Part shown: one piece after another, positions 35,857 through 49,152 of the stretch
Layout of the letters: every line of letters starts with the position of its first letter
Position numbering within the stretch: position 1 is the first letter of the stretch
NCBI GenBank assembly: GCA_033030425.1
Contig: JAUFSD010000013.1
Location: forward strand, 930,001 to 994,000
DNA length: 64,000 nucleotides
Source: Verpa conica
Lineage: Eukaryota; Ascomycota; Pezizomycetes; Pezizales; Morchellaceae
Direction: 5' to 3'
Position numbers and translations under genes: made by a program
The notes under the pieces: model-generated
Told to the model about the DNA's origin: nothing
Databases searched by the model: none
The model's input: the letters and a program-made list of their open reading frames with translations, nothing else

Positions 35857-37781
35857 AGGGAATACTGTTGGGCGAAGGAGCAGTGGGAGCAGAGGTAGAG
35901 CAACCAGCCACAGAGAAAAATATAAAGATGGAGAGAACTGGGAGAAGAAGGTATGGGAGGACTAAAGGTAGGGAGGAGGCCCACGATGTCTACTAATAAG
36001 CTCTAGATGGAAGAATGTGGGACGGGACGGAGACGAGGAGGAGGGGTATGATGACGACAAGGAGCAGGTGAAGGAAGGGCACGGGTAGAGGGAGAATGAA
36101 GCAGACGAGCCGGAGGACAATGTCGACGACGACGACAACAACGACGGCGAAGGCGAGGAGGGGATAGACGAGCCAACGCGGGGCAGCATGGGACGAAGGA
36201 GGATCGTATCTACTTACATGTACTTGACCTACATGTATGTGGGTGTGTGCTCTACAGAGTGGAGGGGGGTGTCGAAGGCGGCATGGGGGGGAGATGGGTC
36301 AGTCGATAAGTCGCTGCCGGGATATCAGAACGTTAGCCAGGCGGAGAGTGGCCGCAGCAAAGGGAGAAGAAAAAAAAACAATCAACCAGCACACTCGTTA
36401 CAAGGCAATGTGAAGCGTGTGCGTGAATGCGTGAACAAAGCGATAGGGTGAGTAGGTAAGGTGCCTGAGTGGGTGAGAAAAGCGAACTGAGAGTGGACGA
36501 GTTGAATGTCGTGCCGCCGCTCTTTTCCCTCTGGAGTCTGGCTAACCCTTACTCCCTTGCAATTACTACATGTTCTCTTCTCCTCGGCGGCTTTCCCATG
36601 TCACTTTTTTCCTTCCTACGCCCCGTAGTCCTGCTTTATTTTATTATCTGTTTTACCCAGCCCATTCTCCTCTACATCTTTACATACATGTACATGTACA
36701 TATATCATGACCTTATGGTGCCAGTGACGGGTTGAAAGAGGTGTGACTCCGTCAGCCAAGTCAGGTTTACTCTATGGCTAGCTATGGGGGGGGGGACAGC
36801 GGTGCGGGTCTTCGCAGTACATAAAGGGGAAGTGAGGAAAAAAAAACTGGCTCATTGCAAAATCTGGTAGCGAGGCAGACGGCGTGTGCTTCTACCACCA
36901 GTGCATACAGTACATCACGAGTTTGCGTGTGGTCGTGTTGGTCGTCAGTATGAAACATAATTTACATACATGTAGTGGGTTGGTTAGCATATAAAATAAC
37001 GTCCAAACTTCTGGAGCGGTCGAAAGTAGTTAGCTGCCGTTACAGCACCGCAATCGAATTACCTAGCAGATCTTGTCCCCCATAAGCTATATTCTGGCCC
37101 AAGTGTACATATCGTTGGCTCGGTACCTAACGGAGTACGCCCAGACTTTTATATCCTACACAGCAACACGACAGCTGAGGGGAAGGGGAACGTAAGAATG
37201 CCTCCGGAAATGACGTGTGGGTAGTAAAATGTCAGATTTTAAAAAAATTCTAGGATTAATCACATCTGTATCTATCATACCCTCATCAATCAATTGCATG
37301 GGCAAAACAGAGCTGGGTCGTATGTCTGTGAGATCATTTTTTTGGCTGCCCTGGCCCGGGGAAAGTGCTTTTTACCGTAAACCGTGGCACTACATATCAC
37401 ATCCCAATACTAAAGCGGCAGTGACATGTAGAGAGACTGACTGACAGTGAGCAGCAAAAATATGTAATAGAATCAAAGAAAAATATATATGAGTAATGAC
37501 AAACAATTGTGTATTTTATGAATATTGGATTTTTAGGTTATTTGGGTGTGATTGATTTCTCAGGTAACCATCACTTCGTCATCCCGTCCTGCCAAGCCGG
37601 CCGACGTCAAATTGGTTTTGAACGCGTTTCCCAGTGTCTCGTCGCGTAACTGCAAGCCCCAACTGCTACCACTCATCCAGCCTCTCGGAACGATCTAGGA
37701 ACACCCCTCGTTGCCAATACCCACTCCCAGGAGAAGCGACTGTATCTTATATTACCGGTTACTGAGATCCTTATCAGGAAA
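35857..37781. promoter_or_regulatory. divergent upstream region WC-2 / RAD50
   Basis: A 1.9-kb spacer between divergent genes. The 300 bp next to WC-2 are CT-rich on the WC-2 coding strand, probably a leader or core promoter. The perfect palindrome TACATGTA occurs five times here: 36215-36222, 36230-36237, 36685-36692, 36691-36698 and 36967-36974. No protein gene is supported. Confidence 0.5.
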
Positions 37782-40700
37782 ATGTATGATCTTAGGTCCA
37801 CTGCTTGTTCTTCCATCTGCTAACCTTTGCTCCTAGGTGTAAGTCGTGTTTGCCCTTGTAGCCCATCAGAATTTAAATGGCCAAACAAAGAGTTCAGGGC
37901 TGACTTTTTTTGGGTTTCCCCAGCGCGGATTGATAAACTTGCAATCCTTGGGTAAGCTACCCTCCACCTCCTCTTGGCTGATAGAGCTCATCAGTACCAC
38001 ATTTCTAGTGTTCGTTCGTTCGACAACACCCGCAGCGAGACCATACAATTTACTGCACCGTTGACTTTAATCGTTGGTTATAATGGCTCCGGAAAAACTG
38101 TATGTAGTAGGGAAAAAAATATTGTTTTGCACAAGAGTTCACCCGCTGATGTCCCTATCCAGACAATTATCGAATGTCTCAAGTATGTAACTACTGGTGA
38201 TTTACCTCCCAATAGCAAGGGAGGTGCCTTTATCCATGATCCAAAGGTTGCCTACTCCATTATGACCTTCTATAATCAGTCACAGCGCTGATATATGTAC
38301 GCTCCACGAAAAAAAGATATGTGGAGAAAAGGAGGTTCTCGCTCAAGTAAAGCTTTCATTCAATTCAACCAAAGATGTCAAGATGGTCTGTACTCGCTCG
38401 CTGCAGCTCACCGTGAAAAAAACTACCCGACATCAGAAGGCATTAGAAGGCCAGTTACTGGTAACTAGCAACGGCGAGCGCTCAACAATTAGTTCACGGT
38501 GTGCTGAGCTTGACACACTAATGCCTCAATATCTGGGTGTATCAAAAGCAGTGTTAGAGTATGTGATATTTTGTCACCAAGACGAGAGTCTTTGGCCAAT
38601 GAGTGAGCCTAGTGTGTTGAAGAAACGGTTCGATGAAATTTTTGAGGCACTGAAGTATACTAAAGCCATCGAAAATATCAAAGTTCTGAGGAAGAAGCAA
38701 AATGAGGAGCTTGGGAAGCTGAAAATTCTTCTTGAGCAATATCGAGTAGACAAAGATCGCGGTGAGAAGGTAAACATTTATTCTGGTGTTTAGCCATATT
38801 AGTCTCATTAAACTAATATTTGATTAGGCAAAACGTCGCTCTGATGAGCTCCATGAAGAAATTGAAGCAATGAGGGTAGAAGTTACTCAACTAAGTCAGA
38901 TGATGTCCGAAAATTCTCATGAGCGGGAGGAGCTCTTTAGCAAAGCCAAAGGATTCGAAACGATAATTGCTACTCTTCAGGCCAAGAGACAGGAAGCTCG
39001 AACCATGGAAACACACATAGTGGAGCTTTCAAACCATCTTACTCACCTCGAGGAGTCAGATTCAGATCTCCAACGAATGCAGCAAGAGTATGGCACAAGG
39101 ATGAAAACGTATCAGGACCATATTAATACTAAAAGAACTACTTACGTTGGAGCAGTCGGAGCGTTGGAGAGGGTTAGAGACCGCCTCTCAACAAAGCTCA
39201 AAGAGGAAGGTAGGATTCAAGCGGAGCATACGGTATAAATACCCAATGATAGATCTAGCTATTACTAGATCTACCTTATAGTTTATATCACTAAGGATAA
39301 CCTAGGCGTTTGAGAACCAACTTCGTGAACGTGAGGCTTTAATCAAAGAAATTAGCCGTCGACATGGAATCAAGGGGTTTGACAATGAGTTGGATGATTC
39401 TCAAATCCAGTCTTTCATGACCAAAGTCTCAAGGTTATCACGCGATCAAAATTTACAACTCGAACGCATTAAAGTGAGGCTTACTTCCGTTCGTTTCAAG
39501 GTGCTAGCTGCTGACTTCCACAGCGCGAGAACGGGGAAGAGCTAAGAAATTCCCAAGAGAAGTTAAATCAGATTACTAGCAAACGCTCATCACTTCAACA
39601 AAAGAAAGAATATGCCAGGGCAGAAATCAAGTCTTCTGACCAGAGAGCAGGTGCCCTACAACGTGAGCTTGAGGTCATAGGGGTCAACGAAGGACAGGAA
39701 TCCATTCTGAAATCAAAACTCGATGACAAGGAACAACGCCTAGCCAAGGCAAAGAGGGACCATGAAACTGCGCAATACGACGATCGCACTGAGAAAGAGA
39801 ATGCCAGGTTAAGGAGTGTGGAAGATAAGTTAGATATTGTTACAACAGAACTTGCTAAAGTGACCCGACAAGCAGACGAGAGAGCAAGGTTAGGCTTTGT
39901 AAAGAAAGAACTAGAGACTAGAAGGAAGGCGCTGGATAGTCTGTGAGTTCTATGGTAGCCCTACATTAGCATATTGTCCCGTTAATCCATTTTAGGACCA
40001 TCGCCAATAAAGACAAGATCAATAAATTTGTTCATACAAAATGGTCTGCAGACTCTGTTGAGCGGGAATTGCAAATAGTTCTTCAGTAAGTATTATCAAG
40101 TCAGTGATCAAAAATCCTAGACACTGATATTACCGAGGGACCGAGATGAGGAGATCGCAGAAGCTAGACGACAGCGGGATGGCGTCAATCAAGAATTGTC
40201 ACAAGTCGAGACTAAGATTAATCTAATCCGGGACTCACTTAAAAAAAAGAATAAGGAGGCAAAAGGTTAGCTTGATTTTTTTATGAAATTTTATAGTAGG
40301 TGTTAATATACTACAGAATGTGAGGCGGCTGTCCTAGAATCGTGGGTTCCAGACCCAGATGATGGTGATGCAAAAGATATCAGTGAATACCCTAAAGTGG
40401 CTTCTGTAATCGAGCATGATCTTCAAGCCCTCCGAGGGTAAGTTAAATATCATACCTCATTACAAGCTTAACTTAATATATTGCAGAGATTTAAAACACC
40501 TTGAATACATACAAGACTATTTTACCAAAGCACTATCAACTCTTCAAGAGTATAATGCCTGTATCATGTGTAAGAGGGGTTTTCACCAGAATGAGGTTAA
40601 AGAATTCGACGAAATGGTATGATATACGTATAATTTTCTCCTAATGCCGAATTCTTACTAGTTATATCTCGTTTAGATTAGAAAAAAACTCGGGAGCTAT

Positions 40701-42950
40701 TCGCGGGAAGCAACAGAGGAAAGCATCAAGGATGCAGAGTCTGACCTCAGATTTATCCGAGATGCCGCCCCTAGTTATGATTCCTATATTAGGTTAACTA
40801 GAACAGAGATTCCAGCTTTAAATGAAGACTTGGGAAAGTATAATATTCGTAAAGAACAATTAGTTGATGACTATAATCATGTAAGTATTATAGGATTTGA
40901 TGAGGGTTTAATTGAGGCTTACCTAGTTATAGCATGAAAAAGTGTTGAACGATTATATATCAAACAGATCAGTAGTTGAATCCTTGAAAGTCCCTGTCTC
41001 GGAGATTGCAAAATATATGAAGGAGATAGTCGACTACGAAAAGCAAGTCGAAGATGTCGCTGGCCAGTTGAAAGACATGGGAAGTGCTCGCACCATTGAA
41101 GAAATGCAGGACGAAATGCAGCAACTGAACGAGGAAGCAAAGGCCCTTAAACGTCTAATTGTTTCCCTAACTTCTGAGAAAGAGTTGTCTCGGCAGAAAA
41201 TCGGTGCCCTTGACAATCAAGTCAAAGAACACTATATGAAGCTCAACGAACTGAATTTCAAGCTCCAACAATCAAGAACGTTGGTAAGTAGAATTGACGA
41301 ATGTCGCGATAACAACCGGAACCAAAACACAGTAATCGAAGCGATAGATATGGAACTCAAGCAGCTCGCCCCGGAGTTGGCAGAGGCAGAGGCGCATGTG
41401 AATAATATCTTACGTGATGGCGCAGAGAAAGAGAATAAGCAGCAACGCGATGCCTCAAAGCTTGCTGAAAGCGATATGCAGCTGAACAGAGCGGACCAAG
41501 GAATAAAAAGCTACCTCAAGCTTGGTGGACCGGATCAGTTGGATAGATGTCGCCAGCAGGTCCAAACTCTAGAAACAGACATCAGAAAAGGTGAAGAGGA
41601 AGTAGCAAGAATTGGAGAAGAGGTCAACAACTTGGAGAAGGAATCAGCGAATGCACGTGCAACTGAGCGCAGTATTCAGGAAAATCTCAGATTCCGTGGA
41701 AACAAGAGGCAGTTAGAAGATTTAGTACGAGAAATTAAAGACCTCGAGAGTCGCAATACTGAGGCAGAACGGGATCGATTCCATCGAGATTTGCAAATAC
41801 TTGCAGATACACATACAAAACTATCCAATGAGGTATGTGATAAGACTTGCACTATAACGACAGCTTTACTGAAAAGGTTGTAGAAATCAGCGAAAGTAGG
41901 AGAGATGAGGTCGAAGGACAAGCAATTAGAGCAGTTGATTCAAGACTATTACACGGATTACGCCGACGCGAAAGGGAAATACAAAGAAACCTTGGCTAAG
42001 GTCCAGGTATGAAGTTCTCCCCCCTACCCAGTAGTTGATTTTAATAGCCGTATAGACAACTACAGGTGCCACCAACGACCTTGCAAAATATGGGACTGCG
42101 CTTGACAAGTACGTTCACCGTTAGAACTGAAATTATGTAGTTTTTGCTAACGTAGATTACCAGAGCTATTATGAAATATCATAGTTTAAAAATGGAGGAA
42201 ATAAATCGTATTATTGAAGAGCTCTGGAAGTCAACATACCGAGGCACTGATGTAGATACTATTCTCATCCGATCTGACACTGAAAGTGCTAAGGGCAACC
42301 GCTCCTATAACTATCGGGTAAGTCATTTATTCTTTACTGTCGTTTATCCTTGAAAGCTCTATTGAATTCGGTAATCTTTTTAGGTATGCATGGTGAAACA
42401 AGACGCAGAGATGGATATGCGGGGCCGATGTAGTGCAGGACAGAGGGTATTGGCATGTATTATCATTCGCCTTGCACTAGCCGAGTGCTTTGGTATCAAC
42501 TGTGGGGTATGTCCTAAACATTTTTTGTCTGAGTCAGAATTTTTTCTTGTGGCTAAAATCTTTATTTTACAGCTTATTGCACTAGACGAACCTACAACAA
42601 ATCTGGACAGTGACAATATCAGATCTCTTGCAAGGAGCTTGCATGAGATTATTAAGACCCGCCAAGCGCAATCAAATTTCCAGCTTATTGTAAGATTCCC
42701 CCATATATTCCTTCAAAGGGTTTATAAATTAGTAGGTTCCTAACACGTCGTAGGTTATTACTCATGATGAGGATTTCCTGAAAGAAATGCAGTGCCAAGA
42801 TTATTGCGATCATTACTACCGTATATCTAGGGATGAAAGGCAGAAGTCTATTATTGAGAAGTGAGTTTCAAAAACAATATATTCCCTTTTAATACGGTAC
42901 TGTAGATTAGCTAACTTCAAATTAGACAATCTATTGCTGAAGTCATATAA
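37782..42950 (+). CDS. RAD50: RAD50, ABC-ATPase of the Mre11-Rad50-Nbs1 complex
   Basis: About 22 exons join to about 1308 residues, normal for Rad50. The longest exons are 38317-38769, 38828-39232, 39524-39942 and 40933-41832; the last is 42926-42950. Motifs: [16 protein letters not shown] start, Walker [10 protein letters not shown]-loop [10 protein letters not shown], long coiled coils, the zinc-hook CIMC (near 40560), signature [11 protein letters not shown], Walker [13 protein letters not shown] and the H-loop VITHDEDF. It tethers and processes broken DNA ends in the nucleus. The preferred N-terminus uses AT (37782-37783), a 2-nt exon GT (37837-37838) and exon 37924-37951. A weaker alternative starts at 37786 with a poor GTCCAC donor. 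All other phases agree. Confidence 0.92.
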
Positions 42951-43294
42951 ACGGTTGTTTAGGTGTTGGAAAATCCATTATATGCATAATAATACTTTAC
43001 CACTCTTAGATCATGTTTTGTTTGTTTGTTTTTTAGTATATTAAACTACAAGAGTATCATGAATCATTTTTGACTTAGTTTTTAACGAGTTTTATTAGCA
43101 AAATGAGCAGATAGTGCCCAAAAACAGGATTTAGCGATAGGTAGTCGTTAATATACCTCTTAATAGCAGCTAGTGATAATTCTAATAAACCCCTATATAA
43201 TGTATTCTAAACCACCACCAGCCCTAGCGTTATAGTGACCAACCTTCCTCCATATATAACTAATTTCCTTCTAGAACGGTAGTTTTACATTCGG
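42951..43294. terminator. convergent 3' region RAD50 / RAD1
   Basis: Only 344 bp separate the stop codons of the converging RAD50 and RAD1 genes, so their 3' ends probably overlap or abut. The sequence is AT-rich; specific polyadenylation signals were not resolved. Confidence 0.4.
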
Positions 43295-44612
43295 TCAATC
43301 TTCATTATCACTATCACCTTGAAAAGGCAGATATCGAAAATCAACAAAGCTCACGACTTTATTAATAGAAATCATAAACTGCAAACTTAAAACACCTAAG
43401 CTATCCCCACGGATGCTGACTTTGCTAGCAATTGCCATCGCACGAGTAGCATGTTTGATTAAGTTGAATTTGTACCTATCCAGTATTTTTTGTTAGCTCG
43501 AGATGAGCTAGTAGGTAATTGGCGATATCTTTTCTCCATCTATTACATCCTTTTTATATATGGGGAGGTGCAGTATAGGTACTAAGAATCAATTTTGTAT
43601 AGGAAAGAAAACATACGTGTTCTGGACTGATGTAGGAACATTGAATGTCTCCAAAAGACTATGTTCATTTGAAAACTCTACACTGGTGCTCCCCATAGGT
43701 CCTGTGGAGCTCAAACTAAAAAATGGATAGCAGGGGCTCGCAGCAATGATAAGGCGGTCTGGAGAGGACCCATCCAGCTCTTGGATTGCGTCGTAAAGCC
43801 AGTCGGCCTTGATTAAGTGATATGTTAGTAGATACAATAAACTAAGATAGAAAGAACGATGGGTATAATAAAGCAAGAGTGTCGGGACTTGGACTACCTT
43901 CATAATGATCTTTTTAGTTAAAGGGGGTTCTAGTGGAAATTCTTCCATATTCTCAGACTCATATGTTGTGAGCGCGCAGGATGTAGAAAGACTATCTTCA
44001 TCCAAGCTATAAAATATAGCATATTAGCTGTAAAACGCTTTAGGGTATTTATATATTCATGTATAGTTATATATAGGCGCTCTAGAAAATCTACTTACAC
44101 TACCTTCAAAGGGTGGCCGTTACCCTGATATACCATCGTACACTTCCCAGGTTTCTTCTCCAGCTCATTCCCGGAGGCGGGTACTATGGTAGGTGGAAGC
44201 TGGCCCCATTTCTCCTTAGAAGTAGCATCAGCTCCGAAAATTTGAAGACATTCTAGTAGTGCGGATAAAGAGATCCCGAAAGACACCCCTTTGTCTAGGT
44301 CTCCAGTATAGCTTTCATCCTCTAAGTATTCGTCTGGGAGGTTGAAGATATATTGCGTGAAAAGCTTCTTATCCACGAAAACGTTACCTAAAATAGGGAT
44401 TGAGATCAATTCGAGATGCTTTGTGGATACTGAGAGAGTTGATCTACGTAGATACCTTGCATGACGCGTGAATCCTCAACCATAAAAGTCAGTCCATCAC
44501 TTGTAATTTGGACCTGGACTTTGGAGAGAAACCCAATACACTTGAGGAGAGAAAGTATCTGCCGGATTGATGTGGTCTCTGCTAGAAAAACTGGATTGCA
44601 GTTGCCGTCCAT
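43295..44612 (-). CDS. RAD1: RAD1-type subunit of the 9-1-1 checkpoint clamp
   Basis: Five exons (44612-44456, 44387-44099, 44006-43898, 43807-43617, 43475-43295) give 308 residues. Clamp-fold motifs follow in order: VQVQITSDGLTFMVEDSRVM, FVDKKLFTQYIFN, the Rad1-typical CALTTYE, ADWLYDAIQELD, PFFSLSSTG and a C-terminal FVDFRYLPF. This is the S. pombe Rad1 / human RAD1 family (S. cerevisiae Rad17), not the S. cerevisiae Rad1 nuclease. With Rad9 and Hus1 it forms the ring loaded at damage to activate ATR, whose effector CHK1 is encoded 10 kb away. The exon 2 donor is GTAAGT at 44098; the earlier GT choices break the frame. Confidence 0.9.
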
Positions 44613-44816
44613 AGTGGGAGTGGTTCAATTTATGATGTGGTGCAGATGCGGGATGTGGTTGGTTCACAGAATGATGTTTCTTATAAATTTCAATACAAGT
44701 AAAATACAGTTCTAGTCAAACGCCCCAAGATGACTATTTTATAACACCTGGGTTAAGAGACCCAATAATTTTCTATATTTATCGCCACATAGCCGCCTCA
44801 CAGGTATCTTAGACGC

Positions 44817-45262
44817 CTATACGTAAACCCCTACCGCACAAATCAAAAATACCGATCCGAATCTGCCATTGAGGGTGTCACTATCAGCAAATATATACAA
44901 AAGAAATATATAAACAGAATACTAAACATACCCGAGTGATAGCGAAGCTAAAATCGCCAACAATGGAGCGGTAGTGATTGATTTATCTAATTTCGTTGGA
45001 GGCCACGTCAGCTGCATATTCACGGGGGATGTTGGAATTATAGGTGCCGCTAAAATTCAGCAAAATGGAAAACGTACTGATAGAAAAGAGACCAGTAAGA
45101 GAGAATCCTATAGTGGGTGTTAGCTCTACACAAAGCTCCTAGAGGGACAAGCTACAAGTGAAATAACAGACCTGTTAAAACCAGCAATAGAGCGACAAAA
45201 AGCTGGCTGTCCTTTGACACAAACGGATGGAAAGGTGTTAACGAGTCCCACTGGGTATCCAT
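44817..45262 (-). CDS. OST5: OST5, small subunit of oligosaccharyltransferase
   Basis: Four short exons (45262-45172, 45107-45078, 44986-44932, 44862-44817) give 73 residues. The N-terminus reads FHPFVSKDSQLFVALLLVL, an amphipathic start plus the first membrane helix. After a loop (GLFSINKSITTAPLL) a second helix ends GFGSVFLICAVGVYV. The PFxSKDSQ start and CAVGVYV end agree with OST5/TMEM258 as I recall the family. OST5 stabilises the Ost1 subcomplex of the ER enzyme that N-glycosylates proteins. The 91-nt intron 2 acceptor (44987) was chosen because it alone gives INKSITTAPLL. No exon is long enough to be noticed alone. Confidence 0.8.
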
Positions 45263-45590
45263 TTTGTTGGCGGGTAAAGGTGTTTTAGAGAGTTGAACCG
45301 GTTTGTCCGTACTTAAACTCGAGGGAAAGAGCTTGCTTGTTTTAGTACAGAAAGTTGAAGACAGAATTGTGTTCTAAGTATTACCTATACCAAGGAACAT
45401 CTGGGCACGTCTAAAGAGATTCGTTCTACAACATAGCCTATGTAGTATGTACCGTGTACACGCATCCCCGATTCCCGACCAACCACCCCAGGCCATAACT
45501 CGCCGATATACAGCAAAGAGGCTCTTCTATTAGCGTACTCCCATCTACAGTTGTAATCAGAGTTGTTTAATTGAAAAAAATCGCGGCGGA
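45263..45590. promoter_or_regulatory. divergent promoter region OST5 / GCN5
   Basis: 328 bp lie between the two divergent start codons and must serve both genes. No convincing TATA box or named factor site was seen. Confidence 0.5.
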
Positions 45591-47236
<1,646 letters not shown>

Positions 47237-49152
47237 GTGACGTGAGATATGTCTCAAAACGGAAGTCGGGCTTGCCTTTTTTTTGGGGGGGTGGTGTTGT
47301 GCATTATGCGTCTTGGCGATAGGTGTGGCTTTAGTATAGGTACATGTAGTTCTTAGTTAGGCGTGACATTTTCAGGCGCCTCGTATGTTTCGCATGGCTT
47401 TTAGATATTGCGTAACAGTACAAAGACTCCAGATTATATATTTACCTCACATCTGAAACGACATATTTTATTTCGATCAAGAGCCGAAGCAAGCACTTAA
47501 CTCTCATCGCAGAGCCCTTTTCTCGTTTTTTCGTGTTCTTGGTGGATCCTGTGCATCATCTTACCATTGCGTATTAGCATTATAGCTACCAAGCATGTAT
47601 ATCAGGTCAACGATGGCCATCCACCTTACATGTACCTTTCTGCTGGAGCGTTGGCGTTTCCTGGTGTGTTGGGCTAGAGATTCAGACTGAAATGATTGAT
47701 TTTCTACTTTCTTGCGTTAATTGAAGCTGGTTCACTGCGACCGCACAGCCAGTGTGTATCGTCCACGACAAGAAAAACAAGACTGTAATCGTACGGTGCT
47801 GGTGTCTGTACCCATTTGTTCCCAACAGCCGGCTTTGATCACGAGAGAGGCAGCCACCACTCTTGCTGGTTCTCATGCTGAGCTCCAAAGGTAGGCACCG
47901 AAGCGTCCCTTAACCCATGGTGCCTAAGTGCGCAGAAAGCAATGTGATTGCCCATAAACATGGGCACCCTCTGACTTCCGGAGGGCGTTCCCCAAGTTCT
48001 TCTAGTGACTGTCTGCATGTAACCTATATATTTACGCGCATTTATGTATGGATGTACTTGTCCACCAGCATAAGAACCCGGAACAGGGGTCGTTTTTGTA
48101 TGGCAAAATATCAGTGCACGACGCCACACCATACAAAAACTACCCCCCTGTCTCCAGTTCTTATGCTGGCGGACAAGTATATGTACGGATGTATATGTAT
48201 GTGGTCGTCCCTGTCACACGGCCAGACCCATCATGGTCATCTTGACCATCTCCCACACCACCCACCTATGGGTGGGAAGACGAGGGATTCAAAGAGAAAA
48301 TAGAAGGCAAAGAGAAGTTGCAGATGGTTCTAGGGCAGTTAATAGAAGGGTAAGGAACGCAAGGGGAGGAACCATCATTCAATATTCGCCCACCCACGCA
48401 TACAGCTATATGGGTATGGGTACATGTAGGTAGCTGGCAGGCTCCGCGCCGGCTTTGTTTGGCTGACTTGACGGGCCCATCCTAGCGTGTGCAGTGCATG
48501 AAGGAACTCACGCCTTTCCTGTTCTGGCTGCTGGTCCCATTCTCCACCACCACGGGAAACGAGCCAGCCCTCTTCGAACCGCCCGCTGTTGCTTGGTGTA
48601 GCTCGGCCACCACTGTCCCTACTCTTCCGCCCACTATCTGTCTCCGTCTCTCCGTACCTCATTCCGCTCTCCCCCGCCGTTTCTCTCGACACTCATTCTA
48701 TCTGTCTCTCTTCCTCCCCCCACAACTTTCTTCTGGCCCTAACTCTATCTACAACTTCCTTCTTACTCCCTGTCAATACACTCCCTACCATAACTCTTCC
48801 ACCACCTCCTATCACTGCTACTACTACTGATTCTCTTCCTTCTGTCATTCCCGCTACTACTACACTTTTTGAGTTCTCCCGGCTATCTCTCTTTCTTTGA
48901 CAATCCTTGTGTTGCTCCCCCACTTCAACTTTCGCTCACTCACTTTCGCCTCAGCTATTGTCCATCTCTTGTAATTTAGGCAACTCGCTGACTGACAGAC
49001 ACTTCTACCCTGGCTGACTGGTGGCTCACACCTCTTTGAAGGCGGGTTTCTGTGGAGGAAAACGGGGTTTGCCCTCTCGTTATCTACCCGTTACCATCCG
49101 TCTACATTCCTCCTGCAAAGCTAGCGACCACTATACCCACAACTCAAACACG
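47237..49152. other. long upstream region of the ELL gene
   Basis: 1.9 kb without a supported protein gene. It contains a large foldback repeat (48044-48200), three TACATGTA palindromes (47341-47348, 47627-47634, 48421-48428) and a long CT-rich stretch (about 48489-48900) on the ELL coding strand, probably leader or promoter. Open frames in the CT-rich stretch have skewed composition and no domains. Confidence 0.5.
48044..48200. repeat. long foldback (hairpin) repeat
   Basis: Two arms of about 60-70 bp (48044-48103 and 48127-48200) are imperfect reverse complements, sharing GTACTTGTCC, CCAGCATAAGAAC and TTTTTGTATGG blocks, with a spacer of roughly 25 bp. It could be a foldback or MITE element or a transcribed hairpin. 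No target duplication was identified. Confidence 0.65.

Noticed and set aside
37786..37923. single-intron RAD50 start (ATG at 37786, donor GTCCAC)
   Set aside because: The frame works but the donor is poor and the protein would begin M-I-L-A-R instead of the conserved M-S-R. It is kept as the fallback model.
45050..45077. 28-nt intron in OST5
   Set aside because: GT and AG ends exist but the length is below any workable spliceosomal intron. Using the acceptor at 44987 gives 91 nt and the conserved INKSITTAPLL sequence.
48489..48900. 113- and 103-residue plus-strand frames
   Set aside because: They are translations of a CT-rich tract (Pro/Ser/Leu-heavy) upstream of ELL, with no domain and no downstream exon.
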